Shown one piece after another: positions 1-8,737 of a stretch of DNA of 64,000 nucleotides (positions are counted from its first letter, which is position 1; every line of letters begins with the position of its first letter). Origin of the DNA: Fuerstiella marisgermanici (lineage in GTDB: Bacteria > Planctomycetota > Planctomycetia > Planctomycetales > Planctomycetaceae); assembly GCF_001983935.1 (NCBI RefSeq), contig NZ_CP017641.1, forward strand, positions 5,022,001-5,086,000, in the 5' to 3' direction. The position numbers and the translations under genes are program-made. The notes under the pieces were generated by a model. The model worked only from the letters and a program-made list of their open reading frames with translations, had not been told where the DNA came from and made no database searches.

Positions 1-1
1 C

Positions 2-1366
2 ATTGCGATTCTGGAATCTGAGCAGATCACTTACGAACTGAACTATTCCGGATCCGCCATCTCTGTCCCCCGCAGCAGCCTGAACGTCGCTCGAGTCGCT
101 TTGCAGGATGTCTGGGAGCCAACCGTCGATGACGGAGCCGGTATGTCGGGCGCGTTTCCCGGCTCGCCACGCGAAGAAGACGAACGCCGACGTCGGCAAC
201 TGGAGACTCGAATCGCTCAAACGCTGAGCAGAATCCATGGCGTTCGATCGGCCACCGTGCATATCAGCCAGCCAAGTCCATCGCCGTTTGTGAATGAACA
301 AACGCCATCCACAGCCAGCATCATCGTCGACCCGACGTCTGCGGGATCGATCACGATGGCAGTCGCTGAAGGAATCATTTCCACAGTTGCGCGAGCGGTC
401 GAAGGTCTTGCACCAGACAAAATCACGTTAATGGACACAGCCGGACGGCAATTCAATGCGGCGGACGGTATCGGTTCCACGATGGATGGTCAGTTTGATT
501 ATCAGCAACGAGTAGAGTTGCGGCTGGCGTCCAAAGCGGAATCCATGCTGGGCATGCTGCTGGGACACGGCAAGGCGGTTGTGCGAGTCTCTGCCGATAT
601 CGACTTCCGCGAAACCACACGTACAGATCGAAAACTCGACCCGGACAGCAAGGTCAAACGAACGGAGACGATCGAAACGGTTTCTCAGACGGGCGGCGTG
701 ACTCCCAATGGAGAAGTCGGCGTGAACCCAAATATCCAGGTGCCAAACTTTGATGGCGACGAAGGCGTAAGCTACAAAAAAGAACTGATCTCAGCGGACT
801 ACGACAACGCCAGCACAGAAGAAATCGTCCGCGACATTCCCGGAAAGATCACCCGGCTAACCATCGCCGCCATTGTCGACGTCGCACCTCCGGCCGCTGA
901 TCCTGCGGCCGCCGATGACGCAGCCGCCGCGCCAACGCCAAATTTTGATGCGGCTCAGATCGAGGCGATCGTAAAACAGGCGGTCGGTTTCGACGAAGTG
1001 CGCGGCGACGAAATCCAGGTGATGACGGCCGACCTGACTTCAGGTCTTCCAGCCGATGAAATCCCCGGCGTGATGGCGATGTGGAATGAATACGAACCAA
1101 TGATTCAAACGGTTGGCATGGGCCTGATTGCCACCATGGCGTTTTTGATGGGCTTCCTGCTGCTGCGAAAAATGAAGCCAGTGGTCGTCACCGAAACGGC
1201 GACGGAACAACAACTGTCGCTGGATGAAGTGCGACACATGGCCGCGTTGTCCGAACAGGCAAAAAGTAACCCTGAAGTGGCGGCGAAGATTCTTTCGGCG
1301 TGGTTGGGCGAAGACGAAGAAGATCTGGAAGCCGAGCTGAAACAAGGAGACAAACGGGCGGCGTAA
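2..1366 (+). CDS. fliF: Flagellar M-ring protein FliF, C-terminal part (5' end outside window)
   Basis: The reading frame is open from base 2, so the start codon lies left of the window. FliF forms the MS ring of the flagellar basal body in the inner membrane. The visible part shows the end of the N-terminal YscJ/FliF domain, then the FliF C-terminal domain (repeated D/N-rich periplasmic stretch, bases about 480-880), a transmembrane segment encoded near 1090-1160 (followed by RKMKP), and an acidic C-terminal tail with the DEVRHMAALSEQAKSNPE-type helix that docks onto FliG. The next gene is fliG, which supports the assignment. An unusually long 280-bp gap separates the two. Confidence 0.95.
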   Translation: MAILESEQITYELNYSGSAISVPRSSLNVARVALQDVWEPTVDDGAGMSGAFPGSPREEDERRRRQLETRIAQTLSRIHGVRSATVHISQPSPSPFVNEQTPSTASIIVDPTSAGSITMAVAEGIISTVARAVEGLAPDKITLMDTAGRQFNAADGIGSTMDGQFDYQQRVELRLASKAESMLGMLLGHGKAVVRVSADIDFRETTRTDRKLDPDSKVKRTETIETVSQTGGVTPNGEVGVNPNIQVPNFDGDEGVSYKKELISADYDNASTEEIVRDIPGKITRLTIAAIVDVAPPAADPAAADDAAAAPTPNFDAAQIEAIVKQAVGFDEVRGDEIQVMTADLTSGLPADEIPGVMAMWNEYEPMIQTVGMGLIATMAFLMGFLLLRKMKPVVVTETATEQQLSLDEVRHMAALSEQAKSNPEVAAKILSAWLGEDEEDLEAELKQGDKRAA

Positions 1367-1646
1367 GCAATCGAAGATTCGAGTTCCGGGAATGTGGTGT
1401 CGGCTGTTGTTGGCCCACCAGCAGGCAACACTTCCCGGTTCTCGCTTCGGTTTAGCAGGGCATAGTGCCTCTCAGCTGGAGTCGGGTGGCCAGTGTTGGA
1501 CTTAGCAAAGCGAAGGTAACCCCGGAGGTTCGATCTTTCCTCGTTCCAACCAGGACCACACACCTCGCGCCCAATTCCACAACGACCTATTTAGCAATTT
1601 AACCAAACATCCCAAGCACTGATACAACCCGTAGACCCGAACATCC
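1367..1646. other. 280-bp non-coding gap inside the fli operon
   Basis: No credible gene is seen between fliF and fliG, whereas the rest of this operon is tightly packed or overlapping. The stretch is GC-rich and contains several short inverted motifs, but no hairpin followed by a T run and no clear promoter. It could be a dispersed intergenic repeat or a regulated operon break; the sequence alone does not decide. Confidence 0.4.
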
Positions 1647-2606
1647 GTGACTGACCGACAAACGCAAACTGCGGAACTGCTGAAACTACTGGGCGAAGAC
1701 ACCGCTCAGGCAGTCCTCTCACACCTGCGCCCGGAACTGGCGAAGTCGATTCGGACTCAAATGGAAAGCCCGGAAGCCAAACAACTCAAGCTGCGACAGA
1801 AACGCGAACTGCTTAAGGATTTCGAATGGTTCTTCGACTTCGCGTTGCAGGCCAAACCGGCTGCAGGACTGAAAGTCTTTTCCGGCGAAGACGAAGAAGC
1901 GGATCACAAGGCCGAGTCCAAACAGCCGGAAGGTGAGGTCCGACTGACCGGTGACCCGATGGTTGACCTCGGGCGACTAAGCATCTTTCAGTTGGCTGGA
2001 GCTTTGGAATCCGAACAACCGCGGACCGTCGCCATCCTGTTGAACAACGTACCGCCGGAATTGGCAGCCAATGTGTTGAGTTACTTTCCTGAAGAACACC
2101 GTCAACTCGTGGCCAAACAGCTTTCTAAAGAACAGGACGCCCCGCAGGTCCTGGTTGAACGAATCGCTCGCGCCACCGTACAGCGCGGTGCCACGCTGCC
2201 GGCGGATCCGCCCGATCGACGTGACCACCTGGATCGGCTGGGTGAAGTGATGCGTGAAGTGCCGAAGTCGTATCGCAAAGACATGATGGCGGCAATCGAA
2301 GAAGAGGATGCAGAGTTGAGTGCCGCGCTGCTGAAGAAACTCTATCGGTTCGACGACATCGCAGGATTGGAGCCACACATCGTGCAGCAGATTCTGGGCG
2401 AAGTGGACGGCACAACGTTGACAACAGCCATGTTTCAGGCCGACCAGAATGTTCTGGACACGATTCTCGGCAACCTGTCTCGTCGAGCACGTGGGACAAT
2501 TGAAGAAGAACTTCAATTCCAGACTCGCGTCCCGGAAGCACAAGTCACGGCGGCACGTGAAGCCGTCGCGGAAATTATTGCGAAGATTGATCAGGAAGGT
2601 GAATAG
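1647..2606 (+). CDS. fliG: Flagellar motor switch protein FliG
   Basis: FliG sits on the cytoplasmic face of the MS ring and transmits stator torque to the rotor. The 319-residue length is near the usual 330. A GTG start is used. A middle-domain motif related to EHPQ is seen as SEQPRTVAILLNN, followed by the FliG C-terminal domain with RFDDIAGLEPHIVQQIL and NLSRRARGTIEEEL, which correspond to the conserved torque helix region of the family. The N-terminal third is more divergent. Its position between fliF and fliH is canonical. Confidence 0.93.
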   Translation: MTDRQTQTAELLKLLGEDTAQAVLSHLRPELAKSIRTQMESPEAKQLKLRQKRELLKDFEWFFDFALQAKPAAGLKVFSGEDEEADHKAESKQPEGEVRLTGDPMVDLGRLSIFQLAGALESEQPRTVAILLNNVPPELAANVLSYFPEEHRQLVAKQLSKEQDAPQVLVERIARATVQRGATLPADPPDRRDHLDRLGEVMREVPKSYRKDMMAAIEEEDAELSAALLKKLYRFDDIAGLEPHIVQQILGEVDGTTLTTAMFQADQNVLDTILGNLSRRARGTIEEELQFQTRVPEAQVTAAREAVAEIIAKIDQEGE

Positions 2607-2640
2607 CCGCGGCTGGGTCTTTCAGTCCTAACCAACAAAC

Positions 2641-2652
2641 GAAAGGAGGCGT
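2641..2652 (+). promoter_or_regulatory. Strong Shine-Dalgarno site for fliH
   Basis: AAAGGAGG lies about 8 bases before the fliH ATG at 2657. It is the best ribosome-binding site seen in the flagellar operon. Confidence 0.7.
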
Positions 2653-2656
2653 AACA

Positions 2657-3307
2657 ATGTCAATTCAATTGCTGCTGAATCGCTCGCCTTCGGTCGTGCG
2701 AGTTTCTGCATGTTATGACACGAAGACAGGCCCACCGCAGCCGAAAGCTTCTCCGCAGGAGGAAGCCGCTGCGGCCGCTCAACTGGAACAACAACTGGAA
2801 TACATGCGGCAACTGTTGAACGAAGTCGGTGTCGCCGTCGAAGACCTTCAGCAACAGCACCGCCAGTCGATCACGGAAATGCAGCAGGCCACGGTCGAAC
2901 TTTCTGTCGTCGCGGCATCATGGATTGTCGGTGCTGCCATTGATGCCGACATGTTTGCGGTCGACGATCTGGTGGCGGCGATGGTCGACAAGCTGCACAA
3001 GGAACAACCGATAAGGGTGTTTTTAAACCCCGAAGACGCCGCACTGCTGAACCACCTGCGCAGCAGTTCAGACGCGGAAGACTTTGCGAATGCTGATGTC
3101 GAGTTTCTGCCGGAAGCAGAACTGGCTCGGGGAATTGTGCGAGCCGAATCGGCTCGCAGCACACTGATGACGGACATGGATGACCGGCTGGCGGATATCC
3201 GCCGGATCTGGATGGAGAACCTCAATGACACTCAGACTGAACGTCGAGCAGATGACCCGGCTGGCCGGGGATTCCGCCGCTTTCCGGAACGTCGGCACAC
3301 TGCGTAG
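2657..3307 (+). CDS. fliH: FliH-like flagellar assembly protein
   Basis: FliH is the peripheral regulator of the FliI export ATPase (stator-stalk homologue). The 216-residue product has an alanine/glutamine-rich helical N-terminal region (about residues 30-80) and a globular C-terminal half resembling the FliH/V-ATPase E domain (ALLNHLRSS and VEFLPEAELARGIVRAESA). The family is poorly conserved, so the call rests on this organisation plus its position between fliG and fliI. The 3' end overlaps the start of fliI by 83 bases, an unusually long overlap. Confidence 0.82.
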   Translation: MSIQLLLNRSPSVVRVSACYDTKTGPPQPKASPQEEAAAAAQLEQQLEYMRQLLNEVGVAVEDLQQQHRQSITEMQQATVELSVVAASWIVGAAIDADMFAVDDLVAAMVDKLHKEQPIRVFLNPEDAALLNHLRSSSDAEDFANADVEFLPEAELARGIVRAESARSTLMTDMDDRLADIRRIWMENLNDTQTERRADDPAGRGFRRFPERRHTA

Positions 3308-4547
3308 CGCGCGAGGACTGTTGCGCGCATCGCTGCCGGCTTCGGTTGGCGAGGCGTGTCGGTTGCGGTTGCCCAGCGGTGAAGATCTTACGGCAGAAGT
3401 GGTCGGATTTGATGATCGTGAATCTCAATTAATGTGCTTCGATAGCCAGACAGGGCTGCGTCCTGGCCTGGAAATCATGGCGATGGGGAGACGCCGTTCG
3501 GTGCCGGTCGGACGCCAGCTATTGGGCCGAGTGATCGATGGTGTCGGCCGCCCCGTCGACGGGAAAGGCCCGGTTCGCTGCCTTGCCTCTCGTTCCGAAG
3601 AGGCGACCGTTCCCGCCGCCATGGAACGCGTTCGCATCAGCCAACCGCTGACAACCGGGCAGCGCGTCATCGATGGATTGATCAGCATTGGTCGAGGCCA
3701 ACGCATCGGATTGTTTGCGGGCAGTGGCGTCGGGAAAAGCACATTGATGGGGGAAATTGCGAAGGGCGCAAATGCAGACGTTAACGTAATATGCTTGGTC
3801 GGTGAACGTGGCCGGGAAGTGCGGCCCTTTATCGAAGATTGCCTGGGCGTTGAAGGAATGAAACGCTCGGTAGTGGTTGTTGCAACTTCGGATCAAACGC
3901 CGCTGATCAGAATCAAAGCTGTGTTGACGGCTGTCACCATCGCTGAAAGTTTTCGTGACGAAGGCAAGGACGTGCTATTCTTTTTGGACAGCGTCACGCG
4001 GCTCGCGATGGCTCAACGAGAACTTGGATTGCTACTGGACGAACCGCCCGGCAGTCGAGGCTATCCGCCTTCTGTGCTGTCGCTGATGGCCAACGTTCTG
4101 GAACGACTTGGTGCCGGTAGTACGGGAACAATCACCGGGCTGATTACTGTGCTTGTGGAAGGAGACGACATGGACGAACCGATCGCCGATGCGGCTCGTT
4201 CAATTTTGGATGGACACATTGTGCTGTCGAGAAAGTTGGCGACCGCAGGCCACTTTCCGGCCGTCGACGCGTTGGAAAGCATCAGCCGATTATTTCGCGA
4301 CATCACCGGCAACGAACACCAAACGTACGCGGGCAAGGTCAGAAACATCATGGCCACCTATCGCGAAATGGAGGATCTGATCCAGATCGGTGCCTATCAG
4401 AAAGGGACGTCGCCGAAGGTCGATCGAGCCATCCAGCTAATGCCTGCCGTGAAGATGTATCTTCAGCAGCAGGTGGGTGAACAAACATCATGGCAGGATA
4501 CAGAACAACAATTGAAATCACTGGCCGAAGCATGGCCGTTTGACTGA
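3225..4547 (+). CDS. fliI: Flagellum-specific export ATPase FliI
   Basis: FliI is the hexameric ATPase of the flagellar type III export apparatus, related to F1 beta. The P-loop AGSGVGKST is at residues 165-173, the Walker B region reads DVLFFLDSVTR, and the FliI-typical DEPPGSRGYPPSVLSLM follows. The start was placed at ATG 3225 because GGAG precedes it and the protein then has 440 residues, close to the family norm. A start at 3180 would add 15 residues without family support. Even the next in-frame ATG (3252) would leave an overlap with fliH. Confidence 0.95.
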   Translation: MTLRLNVEQMTRLAGDSAAFRNVGTLRSARGLLRASLPASVGEACRLRLPSGEDLTAEVVGFDDRESQLMCFDSQTGLRPGLEIMAMGRRRSVPVGRQLLGRVIDGVGRPVDGKGPVRCLASRSEEATVPAAMERVRISQPLTTGQRVIDGLISIGRGQRIGLFAGSGVGKSTLMGEIAKGANADVNVICLVGERGREVRPFIEDCLGVEGMKRSVVVVATSDQTPLIRIKAVLTAVTIAESFRDEGKDVLFFLDSVTRLAMAQRELGLLLDEPPGSRGYPPSVLSLMANVLERLGAGSTGTITGLITVLVEGDDMDEPIADAARSILDGHIVLSRKLATAGHFPAVDALESISRLFRDITGNEHQTYAGKVRNIMATYREMEDLIQIGAYQKGTSPKVDRAIQLMPAVKMYLQQQVGEQTSWQDTEQQLKSLAEAWPFD

Positions 4548-4554
4548 CCAAATC

Positions 4555-5043
4555 ATGAAACGCTTTCAATCACGAATCGAATCACTGCGCCGCGTCCGCC
4601 AGCAAGCCGAACAACTGGCCCGGCTCACAGCCGCCGTGCGCCAGGGTGAGAAGGCCGCAGCAACGCAAAAGGCCGATCAACTTTCACTGCACATTGAAGA
4701 CTTGCTGCAGCAGGGGACCACAGAACTGGCGCGAGGCAACACGGCCGTGATTCAGGCACTTTCGGCGACAACACGTCGCGCCCAGAACAAACTGGCGGCA
4801 GCGCAAGTTGAGGTCCAGCAGGCAGACGAGCGATTGGTTCAGGCGGTTCAGGAAGTGGCCGCCGCGAAGTCTGAAGTTCAAATCGCGCACAAGCATCGAG
4901 CCAAAGAATTTGCGGAACACCGGCGGCAGACACTAGTGGACGAAGAGAACGTTCGACAGGAAAACAACGGACGCCGATTTGCGAGTAATGCCACGAAACG
5001 AACGGCGGCTCGCGAAACGTCGAAAACTGAGGTGGCACGATGA
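4555..5043 (+). CDS. fliJ: FliJ-like flagellar export protein
   Basis: FliJ is the coiled-coil central stalk/chaperone-escort protein of the export ATPase. The 162-residue product is almost wholly helical, rich in Gln, Ala, Glu and Arg, with heptad-like spacing and few aromatics. It starts MKRFQSRIESLRRVR, resembling the F-x-x-LeuxxLLxxR opening of the family. The ATG at 4555 is preferred to the TTG at 4540, which lies inside fliI. It overlaps the next gene by ATGA. The call rests on shape and position directly after fliI. Confidence 0.8.
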   Translation: MKRFQSRIESLRRVRQQAEQLARLTAAVRQGEKAAATQKADQLSLHIEDLLQQGTTELARGNTAVIQALSATTRRAQNKLAAAQVEVQQADERLVQAVQEVAAAKSEVQIAHKHRAKEFAEHRRQTLVDEENVRQENNGRRFASNATKRTAARETSKTEVAR

Positions 5044-5837
5044 AGAAACTGTTGATGATCGGTATCTACGGTCTGCTGATACTGGGCCTGTCCGCTGGCG
5101 GAACTTTATATCTGCGGCAACAGGAAGCAGCCAAGGAGACAGCCGCAAAACAAACTCCGGACGCCCTGCCAGAATCAGCGGCAGACCTGACGGCAGAAGT
5201 CGATGTCACTCAACCGCTGCCACCGTCCAATGACGTTGAACTGCCAGTGGCAGTGCGGCCAGGTGAAATGAGCGTCGAAGAAATCGTTAAGTACGGCCTC
5301 GGTCTTAAAGATCGCGAAGCCGCGATTCGCAAGCGAGAAGAAGCACTGCGCCGCACAGAAACTCAGCATCGCATGGTGCTGGCCGACATCACCGGTGAAC
5401 AGCGCGAAGTCGAAGGCCTGGTCGCGCAGGCCAGAGACCAGCGGATGGCAGCAGAACAATTTGCGGCTCAAGCACAGAAGGAACGCCTGAAGTCGGCTGC
5501 CCTGCTTAAGGAAGTGGAAGAACGAAAACAGAAGATTGAAATGGAACGGCAAAAAGCCGGTTCGAAGCCAAGTGCTGATCCCGGTTCGAACATGGAAGTC
5601 AACCGGGAAGCCAATGTGAAAGAAATGGTGGCCGTGTTTGAAGGGATGAGTCCCGAATCCGCCTCTGCCGTGATTAAGGAGTACGCGAACGGCGGCAAGA
5701 TGGAAATGGCCGTTGAGATCCTTGCCAAAATGGAAGAGCGTAAGGCGTCTTCCATACTTGATGCGATCAAGGACGAAAAACTGAACAGCGAGTTGCTGGC
5801 CAAATTTCTGGAACTGAAGAAGCCAATTCGACTGTAG
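5040..5837 (+). CDS. MotE-like membrane-anchored coiled-coil protein
   Basis: The 265-residue protein has one transmembrane segment (about residues 5-25), a charged coiled-coil middle (about 85-185) and a C-terminal domain (about 195-260) with the MgtE-N/MotE-type sequence MSPESASAVIKEY and ILAKMEERKASSILD. In other bacteria MotE (about 200-240 residues) is a chaperone needed for MotC/stator function or sits in this same operon position after fliJ. The role as a motor chaperone is inferred from domain and context. Start and fliJ stop overlap (ATGA). Confidence 0.75.
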   Translation: MKKLLMIGIYGLLILGLSAGGTLYLRQQEAAKETAAKQTPDALPESAADLTAEVDVTQPLPPSNDVELPVAVRPGEMSVEEIVKYGLGLKDREAAIRKREEALRRTETQHRMVLADITGEQREVEGLVAQARDQRMAAEQFAAQAQKERLKSAALLKEVEERKQKIEMERQKAGSKPSADPGSNMEVNREANVKEMVAVFEGMSPESASAVIKEYANGGKMEMAVEILAKMEERKASSILDAIKDEKLNSELLAKFLELKKPIRL

Positions 5838-5848
5838 AGGACAAACAC

Positions 5849-6118
5849 ATGGATACTCTTGAAGTCGTGGAAATCGGCCGGGACCTACTCGTCACCGCAA
5901 TGTGGCTGGCGGGACCGCCCGTGTTTATCAGTCTGCTTGTCGGTCTGATGGTGAGCATTTTCCAAACGATCACCAGCGTGCAGGAGCAGACACTTTCCTT
6001 CGCACCGCGCATCGTGGCTGTGGGATTGGTCATCGTTTTGGCATTGCCGTGGATGTTAACTTTGACGTCTGCCTTCACCATGAGAATGGTGGAACGCATG
6101 GCGCTGGTGACTCATTAA
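5849..6118 (+). CDS. fliQ: Flagellar export gate protein FliQ
   Basis: The 89-residue protein has two hydrophobic helices (about residues 15-40 and 52-76), the size and topology of FliQ, part of the FliPQR export gate. The conserved stretch GPPVFISLLVGLMVSIFQ and the following TSVQEQTLSFAPRI are diagnostic. It lies 11 bases after the MotE-like gene and 2 bases before fliR. fliP, usually directly upstream, is absent from this operon. Confidence 0.95.
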   Translation: MDTLEVVEIGRDLLVTAMWLAGPPVFISLLVGLMVSIFQTITSVQEQTLSFAPRIVAVGLVIVLALPWMLTLTSAFTMRMVERMALVTH

Positions 6119-6120
6119 AC

Positions 6121-6894
6121 ATGTTTGAATCATTCATCATAGCCAGCGCGTTGGTGCTGTTTCGTTGTGCGGCGTTTGTGGCGTTTCTGCCACCGGTCGC
6201 CGGGCGAAGCATTCCCAACACCGTCAAAATCGGCCTCGCGGTCGCGTTGACGGTCGTGCTTGCGCCGCGTTTTGCTGGTGCATCGGCCATCGGCCTGATG
6301 GCAACGGTTCACGGCAAAGGCGCGTGGCTATGGCTGTCCTGGCTGGCGGTTCGCGAAACGATGCTGGGTATCGCACTGGCGTGGCTGTTCGGCCTGTGTC
6401 TCGTGCCGGTTCGAATCGCTGGCGCATGGATCGCTCAGGAGATGGGACTGACGATGGCTCAGATTTCATCGGCGACCGACAACCAGCAATCGAACATCAT
6501 TTCGCAGGGCTTTGAGGCAATCGGTGTGTTGATGTTCTTCGGACTGAATCTGCACCACGCGATGTTTGTGGTGCTGGGTAGTTCGTTTGCGTCTCGCCCG
6601 GCCGCAGCTGCGTGGTCGATGCCAACGTGGGACGCTGTGATGTACGCAATCACCAAAGTTGAACACCAGGGATTTCTGATCATTGCCCCAATCGGAATTC
6701 TGATGTTCGTTGTCACGATGACGCTGTTAGTCACGATGAGAACTGCACCGCAATTTAACTTCATGACATACGGCATGACGCTGCGACTTGCAGTTGGCCT
6801 GGCAGGGATGATTCTGTTTTTCCCGGACGTTTGTTCCGCGATGCAGCACTTTCTGAATCAGGTGAATACAGAAAGTTGGGTGGCTCATGGCTGA
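6121..6894 (+). CDS. fliR: Flagellar export gate protein FliR
   Basis: FliR is a multi-spanning inner-membrane component of the export gate. The 257-residue protein has several hydrophobic helices and the family stretch WIAQEMGLTMAQISSATDNQ and FGLNLHHAMFVVL. The start was placed at ATG 6121 right after the fliQ stop, because a longer upstream frame would merely run antiparallel to fliQ in another phase. Its end overlaps flhB by 8 bases, suggesting translational coupling. Confidence 0.94.
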   Translation: MFESFIIASALVLFRCAAFVAFLPPVAGRSIPNTVKIGLAVALTVVLAPRFAGASAIGLMATVHGKGAWLWLSWLAVRETMLGIALAWLFGLCLVPVRIAGAWIAQEMGLTMAQISSATDNQQSNIISQGFEAIGVLMFFGLNLHHAMFVVLGSSFASRPAAAAWSMPTWDAVMYAITKVEHQGFLIIAPIGILMFVVTMTLLVTMRTAPQFNFMTYGMTLRLAVGLAGMILFFPDVCSAMQHFLNQVNTESWVAHG

Positions 6895-7948
6895 GAACGC
6901 CAATGAAGGCACAGAAGCTCCAACACAACGCCGACGCGAAGAAGCGAGGAAGGACGGACAGGTTGTATCCAGTCCCGACGTCGCCGCCACGTTTGCGGTG
7001 CTCGCTGGTTGCATGTTCATGATGTGGTCCGGCGGCATGCTGGCACAGCGGCTGATGCAGGCATTTCGAACATGGTTTCGAGACGCGCCATCAGGCGACT
7101 GGACCAACATGCACACTCAACTAGGCGCACGATGGTTAAGCGTGGAGCTGCTTAGCAACTGCGGGGCATTGGTCGCACTGTTGATGGGCGTGGGACTGGT
7201 GATTGGGTTCGCTCAGGTCGGCTTCCTGATTTCGTGGAAACCCATGGAACTGGACATTCAGAAACTGTCGCCCATCAAAGGCTGGCAGCGGTTGTTCTCA
7301 ATTGATTCTGCCATCAAAGGCGGCCTCGGAATCGCCAAAGTGTTTCTGCTGTTGCTCGTGAGTTGTGCGATTATCTGGTTCCGGCGGGGCGAGCTTTCGT
7401 CAACGAACTTCGGTTCTGTTGGCAGCCTGTTTTCGTTTGCCTGGGATCTTGGCCTGACGATCTGTCTGACGCTGGCGATGATGTCTTTTTCTCTGGCGGC
7501 TGTCGACTACATCACGCGTTGGCTGCGGCAGGAACACAAACTGAAGATGACGCATCAGGAAATTAAGCAGGAACAAAAGAACGAACTCGGCGATCCAACC
7601 ATCAAAGCCGCCGTTCGACGCAAGCAGCGTGAAGCACTCAAAAATCAGTCAGTGGCTGACGTTCCCGACGCGACTGTGATCCTCACGAACCCGACGCACT
7701 ACGCCGTCGCCCTGAAGTACGAAGCCGGAAAAATGACGGCTCCGAAACTGGTGGCCAAAGGAGCGGGCTCGTTTGCATTTAATATCATCGAAATTGCAAA
7801 AGAAAACCGCGTGCCCGTGATTCAACGGCCACCACTGACTCGTGCAATTTTTCGAAGCGTAAAGGTCGGGCAGGAAATCCCCGAGCAGTTCTTCCGAGCG
7901 GTCGCGGAAATTCTGGGTCAGGTCTACCGAGCGAAACGAAGGAGCTAA
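6887..7948 (+). CDS. flhB: Flagellar export switch protein FlhB
   Basis: FlhB controls substrate specificity of the flagellar export apparatus. The N-terminus carries the family signature TEAPTQRRREEARKDGQV, four hydrophobic helices follow, then the cytoplasmic domain with the self-cleavage motif NPTH at residues 268-271, so autocleavage between N and P is expected. At 353 residues the length is normal. It is followed after 1 base by motA. Confidence 0.97.
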   Translation: MAENANEGTEAPTQRRREEARKDGQVVSSPDVAATFAVLAGCMFMMWSGGMLAQRLMQAFRTWFRDAPSGDWTNMHTQLGARWLSVELLSNCGALVALLMGVGLVIGFAQVGFLISWKPMELDIQKLSPIKGWQRLFSIDSAIKGGLGIAKVFLLLLVSCAIIWFRRGELSSTNFGSVGSLFSFAWDLGLTICLTLAMMSFSLAAVDYITRWLRQEHKLKMTHQEIKQEQKNELGDPTIKAAVRRKQREALKNQSVADVPDATVILTNPTHYAVALKYEAGKMTAPKLVAKGAGSFAFNIIEIAKENRVPVIQRPPLTRAIFRSVKVGQEIPEQFFRAVAEILGQVYRAKRRS

Positions 7949-7949
7949 C

Positions 7950-8723
7950 ATGGACATTTCAACAATCATCGGACTCGTCATGGCCATCGGACTTGTCCTC
8001 GGCTCCATTATGATGGGCGGCGGCCTGGGCGACTTCATCGACGTGCCGTCGCTGATGATCACGGTCGGAGGTTCGATTGCCGCCGTCCTGATTAACTTTC
8101 AATTGAAGGTTGCGATGGGTGCGGCAAACGTTGTGAAGAAGTGCTTTTTGGTCAAGGTGCAGACTCCCGACGAAGTGATTTCGCAGTTCCGCGAATTCGC
8201 CACCACTGCTCGGCGAGACGGCCTACTGGCCCTGGAAGGGGAAGTCGAAAACATCGACGACGACTTCCTGAAACGCGGCCTCGAACAGGTTGTCGGCGGC
8301 ACGTCCAAAGAAGATCTTTCGGTCGCGCTGGAAACCGAAGTGGCCGCAATCATGACTCGTCACAGCAATGGCAAAAAGATCGTCGATGCGGTCGCAGCGG
8401 CAGCTCCGGCGTTTGGCATGATCGGAACGTTGATCGGTCTTGTGCAGATGTTGAAGTCGCTGGACGACCCGAGTCAAATCGGTGGCGGTATGGCGGTCGC
8501 TCTGCTGACAACGCTGTACGGAGCGGTGATCGCCAACATGTTCTGCATTCCGCTGGCCGGCAAACTTGAGGTTCGCAGCCAGGAAGAACTGATGATTCGA
8601 GAGCTAATGATTGCAGGCCTTGTCTCGCTGGTTGAAGGCCAGGCTCCACGAGCTTTGGAAGAACGACTGCTGGCTTATCTTTCGCCCAAGAGCCGTGAGA
8701 CGGCCACTCAACAGGCAGCTTAA
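7950..8723 (+). CDS. motA: Flagellar motor stator protein MotA/PomA
   Basis: MotA forms the ring of the ion-driven stator around the MotB dimer. The 257-residue protein has the four-helix layout: two N-terminal helices (IGLVMAIGLVLGSIMMGGG and ITVGGSIAAVLINFQ), a cytoplasmic loop with RHSNGKKIVDA, then APAFGMIGTLIGLVQML and TTLYGAVIANMFCIPLAGKLEVRSQEE. The length and motifs resemble the PomA/short MotA branch; coupling ion cannot be decided from this alone. A GGAG site precedes the start. Confidence 0.95.
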   Translation: MDISTIIGLVMAIGLVLGSIMMGGGLGDFIDVPSLMITVGGSIAAVLINFQLKVAMGAANVVKKCFLVKVQTPDEVISQFREFATTARRDGLLALEGEVENIDDDFLKRGLEQVVGGTSKEDLSVALETEVAAIMTRHSNGKKIVDAVAAAAPAFGMIGTLIGLVQMLKSLDDPSQIGGGMAVALLTTLYGAVIANMFCIPLAGKLEVRSQEELMIRELMIAGLVSLVEGQAPRALEERLLAYLSPKSRETATQQAA

Positions 8724-8737
8724 ACAGGAACCAGACC

